From an uncultured Flavobacteriales bacterium (GTDB lineage: Bacteria; Bacteroidota; Bacteroidia; Flavobacteriales; BACL11), in NCBI GenBank assembly GCA_943789505.1, contig CALSUJ010000001.1:682001-746000 (forward strand): a stretch of 64,000 nucleotides of DNA, given 5' to 3'. Each line of letters starts with the position of its first letter. Within the stretch, counting starts at the first letter, position 1. Position numbers and translations under genes: made by a program. Shown here in pieces: positions 54,976-64,000 of the stretch. The notes below the pieces were generated by a model. The model did not search any database and had not been told where the DNA came from. It worked only from the letters and a program-made list of their open reading frames with translations.

Positions 54976-57817
54976 TCTTTTTACATTAGCATTGCTATTT
55001 TCAACAGCGCTAGTAGCGCAAGATCTTACTGAAACAACTTTAATAAAACCTGCAAGCAATAACCCTATGGATATTCCTTATGAAAAATGGGAGCTTCCAA
55101 ACGGATTAACTGTTCTAATTCATGAAGATCATTCTGACCCTATTGTACATGTAGATGTTACATATCATGTTGGAAGTAATCGTGAAGCAGCTGGAAAATC
55201 AGGCTTTGCTCATTTCTTTGAACATATGATGTTCCAAGGCTCAGAACATGTAGCTGATGAGCAGCATTTTAGAATTATTGGTGATGCTGGAGGTACTTTT
55301 CAAGGAACAACTAATTCTGATAGAACTAATTATTATGAAACACTTCCTAGTAATTATTTAGAGACCGCTTTATGGTTAGAATCAGATAGGATGGGTTTTA
55401 TGCTAAATGCAGTGACCCAAGAAAAGTTTGAAAATCAGAGAGATGCAGTAAAAAATGAAAAATATCAAAATCAGATTAACCAACCTTACGGAATGAGCAC
55501 TGAGATTTTAGGACAAACTTTATATCCGCCATCTCATCCTTATAGCTGGCCTGTAATTGGATATGTAGATGATTTGGATAGAGCTACACTTCAAGATTTA
55601 AAAGACTTCTTTTTAAGATGGTATGGTCCAAATAATGCAATTCTTACTATTGCTGGCGATATTACTACAGAAGAAGTAATGCCATTAGTTGAAAAGTATT
55701 TTTCAAGTATTGAAAGAGGAGCAACTGTTAGAAGAAAAAAAGTTAGCACACCTAGGCTTTCATCTGATGTGTATACAGGCTATACTGATAACGTATATTT
55801 ACCTTTCACTGATGTTGTTTTCCCTACAGTACCTAATTATCACAAGGATGAAGCGCCTTTAGATATGTTAGCTGCTTTAATGGGAGATGGAAATAATTCC
55901 TTATTCTATAAGAATTTTATTAAATCAGAAAAAGCAATGCAAGCTAGTGTTTATCATCCCTGCCGTGAGCTAGCAGGTGAGTTTCATTTCACAGTTCTTA
56001 CTTTCCCTGATTGGCAAGAAGATCCTGGAATTTACTTCAATAATATTGAAGCCGATATTAGAAACACAATTGCTGAATGGGAAGAGCAAGGATTTACTGA
56101 TGAAGAGTTAGCTATGGTTAAAACAGAAATGGAAACACAAATGATTAGTCAAAAGACATCCATTTCTTCTAAAGCATCTGCAATTTCTTCGATGGAGTGG
56201 TTAGGTAGAGGAAGGTATAATGTTTCTGATATGATTAAAATGTATAATGATGTTACTAGAGAGGATGTTATTAGAGTATTTAATAAATATATTAAAAACA
56301 GAAAAGCAGTTTTTTTAACTGTTCGTCCTAAAAGCCCTTTTGTAAAGGAATTAGATAGTATTATTAGTGTCAACCCAAATGTTAATTTAATTCTAAAGGA
56401 AGATCCACAATATGAAAACTTAGTATACAAAAGACCTGAAGATAGTTTTGAAAGAGATGTACAGCCAACAGCTGGACTTCCTAAAGCACCACAAGTTCCT
56501 GAATACTATAAGACAACATTTGAAAATGGTCTTAAAGTAATTGGAACAAAAACCTCTGAAACACCAAAGGTATACCTAAGATTAACACTTAAAGGAGGTT
56601 CACTCTTAGAAGAAGCTAAAAAAGTTGGTTTGGCTTCATTTACTGCTGATATGATGAATGAAAGTACAAAAACAAAAGATTCAGAAGCTATAAGTGTTGC
56701 TTTAAGAAGCTTAGGTTCTTCTATTTCTTTTTCTTCAAGTGGAACTGAAACCTTTATGTATATTGAAACAATGACTAAAAACTTGGATGCTACTTTAGTT
56801 TTGGCAAAAGAAAAGTTATTGGAACCTGCATTTAATGCTGAAGATTTTAAAAGAGTAAAAAAACAAACAGAAGAAGGTTTTGAGTCTATGAAAAAGAATG
56901 CTCAATTTTTAGCATCTACAAATTACACTCATAAGTTATTTGGTGAAACTCCATTTGGAAGAATGCGGACTAGTAAAACAATTAAAAAGATAAAAATTAG
57001 TGATATTCAAGCGTATTATGATGCATTTTATTCCCCGTCAGTAGCTTCATTAGTTATAGTGGGTGATATTGATGAAAGTACTATTATATCAAAACTTGAT
57101 TTCTTAAAGAACTGGAGTGGAGAGGATGTAAATATTCCCAATCCATCTGATTTTGATTTCCCGGAATCACAAGAAACACAAATCTATATAATTGATAAAG
57201 AAGGAGCCTCTCAATCAAATATATTTTTAGGACATACTGCTGATAATTTCGATGTTGCAGGAGATCACTTTAAATCTAATGTTATGAATTATCCTTTGGG
57301 TGGCGGTGCTAGTGGTAGATTATTCCTAAACTTAAGAGAGGACAAAGGATACACATATGGAGTGTATTCTTTCTTTAGAGCTTCAGAATATACAGGAGCA
57401 TTTACTGTTTACTCATCAGTAAAAACAGAAGCGACAGATAGTGCATTAGTTGAAATATTTAATGAGTTAAATGCTATGACTACAACAGGAGTAACTGCCG
57501 ATGAATTGGCTTCAACAAAAAGTTCAATATTAAATAGTGAAGCGTTAGAATATGAATCTCCAAGGAAGAAGCTTGGTTTCCTAAATAAGATGTTAAAACA
57601 CGATTTGGATAAGAGCTTTATTGATGCCCAAACTGATGTATTAAATAACATCACCCTAGATGAAATTAATTCATTAGCTAAAGCTAAAATTCATCCTGAG
57701 AAAATGACTATAGTAATTGTTGGAAATAAATATTTGATTAAAAAGAAATTACAAAACCTACAATCCAACACTGATGGAGTCAAATATAACTTTAAAGTAA
57801 CAGAAATTAAACTATAA
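54962..57817 (+). CDS. M16 family zinc peptidase, exported, double domain
   Basis: The product is 951 residues from [13 protein letters not shown]; ATGs at 54926 and 54953 would add more residues before the signal peptide. The signal ends near residue 19 (TALVAQ). The inverted zinc motif HxxEH is His84-FF-Glu87-His88 in [13 protein letters not shown]. The second, non-catalytic half begins near 500 ([20 protein letters not shown]) and contains [27 protein letters not shown]. The pairing resembles the two halves of pitrilysin or processing peptidases. It acts in the periplasm or at the surface on peptides. It overlaps gyrA by 14 nt, so some coupling is likely. Confidence 0.92.
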   Translation: MKKTNLFTLALLFSTALVAQDLTETTLIKPASNNPMDIPYEKWELPNGLTVLIHEDHSDPIVHVDVTYHVGSNREAAGKSGFAHFFEHMMFQGSEHVADEQHFRIIGDAGGTFQGTTNSDRTNYYETLPSNYLETALWLESDRMGFMLNAVTQEKFENQRDAVKNEKYQNQINQPYGMSTEILGQTLYPPSHPYSWPVIGYVDDLDRATLQDLKDFFLRWYGPNNAILTIAGDITTEEVMPLVEKYFSSIERGATVRRKKVSTPRLSSDVYTGYTDNVYLPFTDVVFPTVPNYHKDEAPLDMLAALMGDGNNSLFYKNFIKSEKAMQASVYHPCRELAGEFHFTVLTFPDWQEDPGIYFNNIEADIRNTIAEWEEQGFTDEELAMVKTEMETQMISQKTSISSKASAISSMEWLGRGRYNVSDMIKMYNDVTREDVIRVFNKYIKNRKAVFLTVRPKSPFVKELDSIISVNPNVNLILKEDPQYENLVYKRPEDSFERDVQPTAGLPKAPQVPEYYKTTFENGLKVIGTKTSETPKVYLRLTLKGGSLLEEAKKVGLASFTADMMNESTKTKDSEAISVALRSLGSSISFSSSGTETFMYIETMTKNLDATLVLAKEKLLEPAFNAEDFKRVKKQTEEGFESMKKNAQFLASTNYTHKLFGETPFGRMRTSKTIKKIKISDIQAYYDAFYSPSVASLVIVGDIDESTIISKLDFLKNWSGEDVNIPNPSDFDFPESQETQIYIIDKEGASQSNIFLGHTADNFDVAGDHFKSNVMNYPLGGGASGRLFLNLREDKGYTYGVYSFFRASEYTGAFTVYSSVKTEATDSALVEIFNELNAMTTTGVTADELASTKSSILNSEALEYESPRKKLGFLNKMLKHDLDKSFIDAQTDVLNNITLDEINSLAKAKIHPEKMTIVIVGNKYLIKKKLQNLQSNTDGVKYNFKVTEIKL

Positions 57818-57821
57818 AATC

Positions 57822-59000
57822 ATGATAAAAAAAGGACTTTTAACATTACTAGTATTAGTTTTGTTTACTAACATTATCTCTGCACAAAAGCATAATGTTG
57901 TAAACGCATCTATTGCTTTAAGGAACGAGGAATATGTTGATGCTAAAAAATACATTGATGAAGCTTATGAAACAGAGAGTACATCAAATGATGCTAAAAT
58001 GTGGAACTATCGCTCACAAATCTATTTGCAAATTGCATTAAAAAAATCTGACTTGGATGCAAATGCTATTTTTAAGGCGACTGAAGCGCACTTAAAGTGC
58101 TTACAAACTGATAAAAAAGGTAGAGTTATTGTTAGAAAATGGACAGCAAAGGAAGATGTTTTAGCTAGAACTATACAATGTGGTTATAAGTTGTTTAATA
58201 AAGCTATTGAAGAATATAATATAGGTAACTACAAAAGTTCTTTAAAACATTATGCTGCAATTTCTGAAATCATTCCTCTAGACACTGAGGATCAGTTAAA
58301 AAGAGGTAATATTACTAGAGAAACAATATTGTATAATTCTTTTTTCTCATCAAATAAGTTGAAAGATAATGCAAAATCAAAAGAGTTATTACAACAGTTA
58401 GTTGATATTAACTTTAATGAACCAGCTATTTTTGTTCACATGAGCAGTATCCTTATTGAAGAAGGGGAAACTGACAAAGCACTAGAATATTTAGCTTTAG
58501 GTAGGGAGAGCTTTGAAGAGGACCAAGGGCTTATTAATACTGAGATTAATTTGTATATTCAGTTGGGTAGAACTTCTGAACTCATAGGTAAGTTAGGTGA
58601 AGCAATTGCTTTAGATGAAGAAAATGAGTTATTGTATTTTAATAGAGGTACAATTTATGACCAAGAAGGGGATATTAATAATGCTGAAAAAGATTATATA
58701 ACTGCTATTGCATTAAATCCTTCAGCATTTGGAGCTAACTACAACTTGGGGGCACTTTATTTTAATCAAGGAGTTGAAACTAAAAATAAAGCAAATGCAA
58801 CTTCAAATAACTCTCTTTATGAAAAATTGAATAACGAGGCTGATGCAGTATTTGCAAAAGCCTTACCATTTTTGGAAACGGCACACAATTTAAATGCTGA
58901 CGATAAAAACACTTTACTGTCTTTAAAACAATTGTATTATTTAAAAAGTGATTACGCAAAGTCAGAAAAAATGAAAAAGCTTATTACTGAGTTAAAATAA
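57822..59000 (+). CDS. exported TPR-repeat protein
   Basis: The product is 392 residues. A signal peptide ends near residue 21 (NIISAQ). TPR motifs are clear at about 265-340 (ELLYFNRGTIYDQEGDINNAEKDYITAIALNPSAFGANYNLGALYFNQG in two motifs), with less regular helical pairs before (AIFVHMSSILIEEGETDKALEYLALGRESF). TPR proteins scaffold protein complexes; this one is likely periplasmic. It starts 4 nt after the M16 stop and completes a gyrA-M16-TPR transcript that is common in related genomes. The partner is unknown. Confidence 0.85.
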   Translation: MIKKGLLTLLVLVLFTNIISAQKHNVVNASIALRNEEYVDAKKYIDEAYETESTSNDAKMWNYRSQIYLQIALKKSDLDANAIFKATEAHLKCLQTDKKGRVIVRKWTAKEDVLARTIQCGYKLFNKAIEEYNIGNYKSSLKHYAAISEIIPLDTEDQLKRGNITRETILYNSFFSSNKLKDNAKSKELLQQLVDINFNEPAIFVHMSSILIEEGETDKALEYLALGRESFEEDQGLINTEINLYIQLGRTSELIGKLGEAIALDEENELLYFNRGTIYDQEGDINNAEKDYITAIALNPSAFGANYNLGALYFNQGVETKNKANATSNNSLYEKLNNEADAVFAKALPFLETAHNLNADDKNTLLSLKQLYYLKSDYAKSEKMKKLITELK

Positions 59001-59051
59001 ATTTTTCCTTTATTTCTATTCTTATTCTTTATTAATTAAAAAAAATATAAA

Positions 59052-61544
59052 ATGAAAACTAAATTAATTGCATTATTAATTATATCAATAATTTTTAATT
59101 CTGAAATAATTTCCCAGAATATATTTAGCAAGAATACTAAGAATAAAATTATTGATCCTATTGAGTTAAAAACAAAAAATTGTGAAATTTACAAGGGTCT
59201 TTTCACAATGTATCAAAGTAAAAAAGATGGTAAATCATACATTGAAATTGATTCTACTCATCTTAATAAAGAGTTTATTTATTTCAGTTATATTGAAAAT
59301 GGAGTTACTGATGCAGGCGCTGTAAAAGGTAGCTATAGAGGTTCAAAAATAATAAAGATTAATAAATTCTATGATAAAATTGATTTCACCATAGAAAACA
59401 CCTCATTTTATTTTGATGATGACAGTCCACTTAAAAAGGCAGAAAACACAAATATTAATACTCCAATTATTATTTCAGAAACAATTATTGCTACTAGTGG
59501 AGATAAAAAAAGGTTTCTACTAAATGCAGATAATATGTTTCTTAATGAATCTTTCCAACAAATTAAATATTCATACCCTGGAGCATATAAGGGATTTAAG
59601 CTTGGTAACTTAAGTAAGAATAAAACTAGATATGATAAAATCAGAAACTATCCTGAAAATACTGATATTGTAGTTAATTATTTTTATGAAAGTAAATATC
59701 CATCAAAAAGAGGTGGGGGGGCAATTACTGATTCTAGAAATGTATCTGTTCTTGTTCAGCATAGTTTGGTTAAAATGCCAGATGATAATTTTAGATCTAG
59801 AAAAGATGATTCAAGAGTAGGGTTTTTTACTACAAAATCGAATAATATGACTAGCGTAGATCAAGTCAATTATAGAGATTTTATTAATAAATGGAGATTA
59901 GAAAAAAAGGATACTACACTATTACTTTCTGAACCTATTAAACCTATTGTTTGGTGGATTGAAAATACAACACCACTTGAATTTAGGGATATTATTAAAG
60001 AAGGTGTTGAAAGATGGAATATAGCTTTTGAAAAAGCAGGTTTTATAAATGCTATTCTGGTTAAAGTTCAACCTGATACTGCTGAATGGGATGCTGGTGA
60101 TATAAGGTATAATGTTTTGCGATGGACATCTTCTCCAAATCCACCATGGGGAGGATATGGCCCTTCATTTGTTAACCCTAGAACAGGTGAGATTCTAGGT
60201 GCTGATATAATGCTAGAATGGTCTTATATTACAAATAGAATAGTTGCAGATGAGTTGTTTAATGAATCTCATCAAGGAGATAATCATTTGTGTTCTGCAT
60301 CAAAGGTTCAGCAAATAGAAAATTCTTTTGGCCTAAATTATATTAAGAATATGAACTTATCTGATGAGCTCGAAAAGGAATTAGTCAAACAATCATTATA
60401 CAGATTAGTTTTACATGAAGTAGGTCATACATTAGGTTTGAATCATAATTTTAAAGCAAGTACACTTCTTAGTAATGATGAGTTAAATAATAAGGAGATA
60501 GTAAAAGAAAGAGGGGTTACATCATCTGTAATGGATTATCCTGCTATCAATATCACAAAAGACCCTAATAATCAAGGTCTATATTTTGATGTAAAACCTG
60601 GGTATTATGATATGTGGGCAATTGAATTTGGGTATACTGAATATAATGAGTCTGAAAATGAAGATAAATTGTTAGCTGATATATTATCTAGATCTACTGA
60701 AAAGGAACTTGCATTTGCAAATGATGCATTAGATATGAGATCGCCAGGTAGAGGAACTGACCCAAATGCTATGATTTATGATCTTTCAAATACTCAAATT
60801 GAGCACTCTAATGATAAAATTGAGATGATTTTTGAGATATTAAAAGACTTAAAAACCAAATATACTAGTGATAATAATACATATGAAGAACTATATCGAT
60901 CATATAGAACCCTAGTTTATTCTTATTATCAAACATTGAATATTGTTTCAAGACAAATCGGGGGAGTGAAGGTTGATCTTTCTCACATTAATCAAAAATC
61001 AACTAACAAACCATTCGAAAGTGTTGATGAAAAAACTCAGAAGGAAGCTCTTGCTTTAATTGCTAAATATGGATTTAGTAATAAAATCTTATTGCAAAAA
61101 GATTTAATACCTTTTTTGCAGACCCAAAGAAGGGGTTTTAAGGTTTCTACTGATCCTACAATTCATCAAAGAATACTTTCGTACCAAAATAGATTGCTTG
61201 ATCATTTACTTCATCCTATTGTTTTGCTGAGATTTTCTAACTCTAGTTTATACGGAAATGACTATAAACTTCCATATTATATGATTGATTTGAGAAATTC
61301 TATTTTTGAATCAGATTTAAATACAGATGTTTCTACTATAAGGCAAAACCTTCAAACAGCATATGTTAATCGATTATTGAAAATTTTAGATTCAAAATCA
61401 AGATTTGATAATATGACTAAAAGTTCTGCTTATTTTAATATATCATGGCTAAAGACAAATCTTAATACAAGTACTGGAGATCTGCAAACAAAGCAGCATA
61501 AAGAATATTTATTATTCCTTATAGATTCTTTTATCAATAATTAA
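59052..61544 (+). CDS. zinc-dependent metalloprotease of the DUF5117/DUF5118 (DUF4953) family
   Basis: The product is 830 residues. A signal peptide ends near residue 23 (SEIISQN). The N-terminal region (DUF5118/DUF5117-like) has TKNCEIYKGLFTMYQ and YIEIDSTHLNKEFIYFSYI. The metzincin-type motif HExxHxxGxxH is at 455-465 (HEVGHTLGLNHNF). The C-terminal region includes the DUF4953-type motifs VMDYPAIN and YYDMWAIEFGY. It is probably an exported peptidase; substrates are unknown. It is separated from the TPR gene by 51 nt with no clear -7 box, so it may be in the same transcript. Confidence 0.9.
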   Translation: MKTKLIALLIISIIFNSEIISQNIFSKNTKNKIIDPIELKTKNCEIYKGLFTMYQSKKDGKSYIEIDSTHLNKEFIYFSYIENGVTDAGAVKGSYRGSKIIKINKFYDKIDFTIENTSFYFDDDSPLKKAENTNINTPIIISETIIATSGDKKRFLLNADNMFLNESFQQIKYSYPGAYKGFKLGNLSKNKTRYDKIRNYPENTDIVVNYFYESKYPSKRGGGAITDSRNVSVLVQHSLVKMPDDNFRSRKDDSRVGFFTTKSNNMTSVDQVNYRDFINKWRLEKKDTTLLLSEPIKPIVWWIENTTPLEFRDIIKEGVERWNIAFEKAGFINAILVKVQPDTAEWDAGDIRYNVLRWTSSPNPPWGGYGPSFVNPRTGEILGADIMLEWSYITNRIVADELFNESHQGDNHLCSASKVQQIENSFGLNYIKNMNLSDELEKELVKQSLYRLVLHEVGHTLGLNHNFKASTLLSNDELNNKEIVKERGVTSSVMDYPAINITKDPNNQGLYFDVKPGYYDMWAIEFGYTEYNESENEDKLLADILSRSTEKELAFANDALDMRSPGRGTDPNAMIYDLSNTQIEHSNDKIEMIFEILKDLKTKYTSDNNTYEELYRSYRTLVYSYYQTLNIVSRQIGGVKVDLSHINQKSTNKPFESVDEKTQKEALALIAKYGFSNKILLQKDLIPFLQTQRRGFKVSTDPTIHQRILSYQNRLLDHLLHPIVLLRFSNSSLYGNDYKLPYYMIDLRNSIFESDLNTDVSTIRQNLQTAYVNRLLKILDSKSRFDNMTKSSAYFNISWLKTNLNTSTGDLQTKQHKEYLLFLIDSFINN

Positions 61545-61707
61545 ATTAGTTTATTTTTAATAATAGGGTGTAATCACAAATAATAAAATTTAACATAATA
61601 TTAATTATAGGACAAAAAGAGTTTTTTGTTTATATCTAGTAATAAATGTAAAATAAGTTAGTTATAAAGTTTATTATTTAGACATTAACGAATTTACTCT
61701 CCTTTAG
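61545..61707. other. AT-rich gap between convergent genes
   Basis: No gene, hairpin with T-run or repeat is convincing. The sequence is almost all A and T. Confidence 0.4.
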
Positions 61708-62967
61708 CTATAACGAATAAATACTATTAGTTGCGGCTTTGATTACTGCTAATGCCGCCTGTTCTCCAGAAATCATAGCTGCATTAATTGAGGCATTCAA
61801 TTGTGTGTCACCCGCTAAAAATAAATTCTTTGAAAGCTGTGTTTCAGAAGGTTTCATTTTATATTTTATATTTTCAAGTTTTGGCAACGCTTTAGTAATT
61901 CGGTATTGTTTAATAAATCGCAATATGGTAATATCACAAAGTACTTTTAACTCTTCCTTAACAGCAGTAACTAATTCATGCTCAGAAAGGTTCTGGTCAT
62001 CTATTACGGTAACACACAGAAGTTCATGAGCTGGCTTTGTCACACTGGATAAGCTGGTATTATAAACTATATTATTCACTAAACTACCTGGCGTAGCAAT
62101 CAAACCAATTAAGGGTTTATTTATCACTCTTGTTGTGGTTTCAAAATATAATGTTACGCATGACCTCCATTCAATAGATTGTTTTTTAATATTTGATATT
62201 AAGTTATTAGCGGGAATTGTTAAAATTGTAAAATCGCTTTCTAACTTTCTTCCATTTTTAAGAGTAATTTTACCTTCTTCTACAGTCACTACTTTTGTGT
62301 TGTATTGGAAAGTTGTGGTTTTTAAATTGTTTAATAATTGCTTTGGAATTGCCTCCATACCTGCTTTTGGAATCGCTGCATGGCCTTCACCAAACATTTT
62401 ATATACGAATTCAAACATTCTACTTGATGTTTCTAATTGATTTTCAAGAAAAATGCCGCTAAAAAATGGAATAAAGAAATCATTAAGTATTTGCTTAGAA
62501 AACCCAAGTTCTCTTAAGTAACTAATCGTAGTTTGTTCTTTTTCTGAAAAGATATCAGTCAGAGATTTCTTTTTTATTTTATGGTTGAGCTTTAATATTT
62601 TATACTTATCAGAGATGCTACCTATTCCTGAGAACAAGGTAGAAATCAGCAATGAAATATCTCGCAAAGGATCGCCTATAATACTTTGTCTGTGTGCTTT
62701 AAAAATAGAAGCACCAGGCAAAAAAATCTGTAATTCAAGAGCTTTGTAATCTAGATATTTTATAACAGCAGGATAGGCTGTTAATATTACTTGAAAACCA
62801 TGATCTAATTGATATCCATCAATAATATCAGTTTTTATGCGTCCTCCAACCCTTTCTGTTGCTTCTAATACAGTTGGGTTAAAGCCATTTTTTTCTAATA
62901 TGCTAGCTGCAATTAACCCACTTACCCCACCACCAATAATATGTATTTTACAGTCTTTTTTATTCAT
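61708..62967 (-). CDS. FAD-dependent oxidoreductase of the protoporphyrinogen oxidase / amine oxidase type
   Basis: The product is 419 residues. The Rossmann FAD motif IIGGGVSGLIAASILEKNG begins near residue 10, followed by the second dinucleotide motif RVGGRIKTD. The C-terminal FAD contact FLAGDTQLNASINAAMISGEQAA is typical of the amine oxidase family (here NASINAAMISG in place of the usual GS-x-NGAIESG). Length is short for protoporphyrinogen oxidase HemG/HemY (about 470). Related enzymes act on carotenoids, amines or prostenal-like lipids. A photolyase/cryptochrome gene precedes it on the same strand (104 nt upstream), so joint transcription is likely. Its substrate is unknown. Confidence 0.82.
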   Translation of the reverse strand: MNKKDCKIHIIGGGVSGLIAASILEKNGFNPTVLEATERVGGRIKTDIIDGYQLDHGFQVILTAYPAVIKYLDYKALELQIFLPGASIFKAHRQSIIGDPLRDISLLISTLFSGIGSISDKYKILKLNHKIKKKSLTDIFSEKEQTTISYLRELGFSKQILNDFFIPFFSGIFLENQLETSSRMFEFVYKMFGEGHAAIPKAGMEAIPKQLLNNLKTTTFQYNTKVVTVEEGKITLKNGRKLESDFTILTIPANNLISNIKKQSIEWRSCVTLYFETTTRVINKPLIGLIATPGSLVNNIVYNTSLSSVTKPAHELLCVTVIDDQNLSEHELVTAVKEELKVLCDITILRFIKQYRITKALPKLENIKYKMKPSETQLSKNLFLAGDTQLNASINAAMISGEQAALAVIKAATNSIYSL

Positions 62968-63071
62968 AATAACTTGCTGTCAAAGCTTTTTATTTTATTA
63001 ATTTAACACAAGAAAATAAATTTAAAAAATTAAAATCAACCTATCTCCTCTTTGACTCTAATTTATGACTA

Positions 63072-64000
63072 TCATTTTAGATTAACGTGTGTTTGTAAGA
63101 GACGTTTCTTTTCTCTTTGTACGGCTGGGTGTTTTTTATGTGTCCATATTTTATCTCGTGCCTTTCTAGAACTATTTTGAAGATCAACTATTGGAAGTGG
63201 ATAATCTGTACCTATTACTACACCACAAAACATTTGTTCCATTGCTGACATCTTCCAGGGTTCATGAATATAGGCTATTGGAACCCTGTTAAGTTCAGGC
63301 ACCCATTTTTTTATAAATATACCTTCTGAGTCATGCTCTTGAGAGTTTTTTACAGGATTGTATAATCGAATGGTATTTATTCCAGTTGTCCCTGCCTGCA
63401 TCTGAAACTGCGGAAAATGAATCCCTGGTTCATAATCTAAAAACTGTTGTGCTAAATAATAAGTGCCATCTCTCCAATCTTGATCTAAGTTGAATGTGAA
63501 GAAAGATACTAGCAAAGCACGCATTCTAAAGTTTATCCAGCCTGTTTTTCTAACAGCACGCATACATGCATCTACAAGTGGAAAGCCTGTACTACCCTCT
63601 TTCCATGCTTTTATAAAGTCTTTATTTTTATCATGTGCTAACAACTCATAGCCGTTATTAATACAAGCGGTTTCATAATTGCATTCTACTTCAAATTTTT
63701 GAATAAAATGACAATGCCAGTGTAACCTTGTGAGCATGGCCGAAAATGCTCCACTATTTTTAGTTCCATTGGGATGTGTACCTATAAATTGAAAGGCTTG
63801 TTTAATACTTATGTTTCCCCAGGCTAAATATGGTGATAGTCTACTGCAAGATACCCTACTTTCATTTGGTTTTGAAATGTGTTTCTGATAATTAAATCCT
63901 CTTTTATCTGTAAATGATTTTAAATATCTCCATGTATTTTTCTCGCCTGCAGGTTGGTATTCCTTATTATATGCCTTTATTTTATCTTCAAATTTAGTAG
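63072..64000 (-). CDS. photolyase/cryptochrome, C-terminal part (cut by window end)
   Basis: About 309 residues of the C-terminal FAD-binding domain are present; the N-terminal alpha/beta antenna domain lies beyond the window. The frame stays open to the edge. Landmarks are [99 protein letters not shown] and [23 protein letters not shown]. Photolyases repair UV-induced pyrimidine dimers using blue light; cryptochromes of this family sense light. The Trp/Asn residues of the FAD pocket are intact. Which of the two roles applies cannot be told from this part. It ends 104 nt before the FAD oxidoreductase. Confidence 0.9.
   Translation of the reverse strand, partial: TKFEDKIKAYNKEYQPAGEKNTWRYLKSFTDKRGFNYQKHISKPNESRVSCSRLSPYLAWGNISIKQAFQFIGTHPNGTKNSGAFSAMLTRLHWHCHFIQKFEVECNYETACINNGYELLAHDKNKDFIKAWKEGSTGFPLVDACMRAVRKTGWINFRMRALLVSFFTFNLDQDWRDGTYYLAQQFLDYEPGIHFPQFQMQAGTTGINTIRLYNPVKNSQEHDSEGIFIKKWVPELNRVPIAYIHEPWKMSAMEQMFCGVVIGTDYPLPIVDLQNSSRKARDKIWTHKKHPAVQREKKRLLQTHVNLK

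Overview
The window comes from an AT-rich member of the Bacteroidota, most likely a flavobacterium-like organism. The evidence is the -7 promoter element TAnnTTTG, many secreted proteins with type IX secretion (T9SS) C-terminal sorting signals, SprB-like repeats, DUF4835/PorD-like and DUF6913 proteins, a BtuG-like propeller lipoprotein and Bacteroidota-typical synteny (bamD-rpoZ-coaBC-DUF4835-recN).

Positions 1-12.9 kb are an accessory region of exported proteins. It opens with a frameshifted SprB-repeat/T9SS protein, a propeller-like secreted protein and a zinc-ribbon protein. A large imperfect inverted duplication follows (arms about 4388-7328 and 9069-11262). Each arm carries a small T9SS protein, a collagen-like protein ending in a DUF1566-type domain, and a DUF5681 gene. 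The plus arm is broken by many small indels; the minus arm is intact. The 1.7-kb centre holds what looks like the 3' end of a tRNA-Asp gene, a strong terminator, a tandem 12-bp repeat, an excisionase-like HTH gene and decayed copies of the same modules. From 8.8 to 12.8 kb, small secreted or lipoprotein genes lie head to tail on the minus strand, separated by a recurrent 35-bp element that nearly touches or overlaps the stop codons.

Positions 12.9-35.5 kb are mixed: two M1 metallopeptidases, DUF6702, a T9SS protein, a DUF4442 protein with a LuxC-like acyl-CoA reductase, smpB, a DtxR/MntR-type regulator with a ZIP transporter opposite a TonB-dependent receptor, an XRE regulator, pyrD with HMG-CoA lyase, and a cobalamin-riboswitch operon (BtuB-like receptor plus BtuG-like lipoprotein) followed by a second lipoprotein. 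Several genes here carry single frameshifts, including pyrD, which is normally needed for growth without pyrimidines. Assembly indels are therefore at least as likely as true decay.

Positions 35.5-64 kb are an intact core region. It contains a minus-strand operon (ribD, EamA, YigZ, M42), prmC, ligA-DUF6913-dapA-gpx, bamD-rpoZ-coaBC-DUF4835-recN, fabI, clpC, gyrA with an M16 peptidase and a TPR protein, a metzincin-type protease, an FAD oxidoreductase and a photolyase/cryptochrome cut by the window end.

Two regulatory patterns stand out. Six genes have TAnnTTTG exactly 4 nt before the start codon, which predicts leaderless mRNAs. Convincing palindromic operators sit at the MntR/TonB-receptor and XRE promoters.
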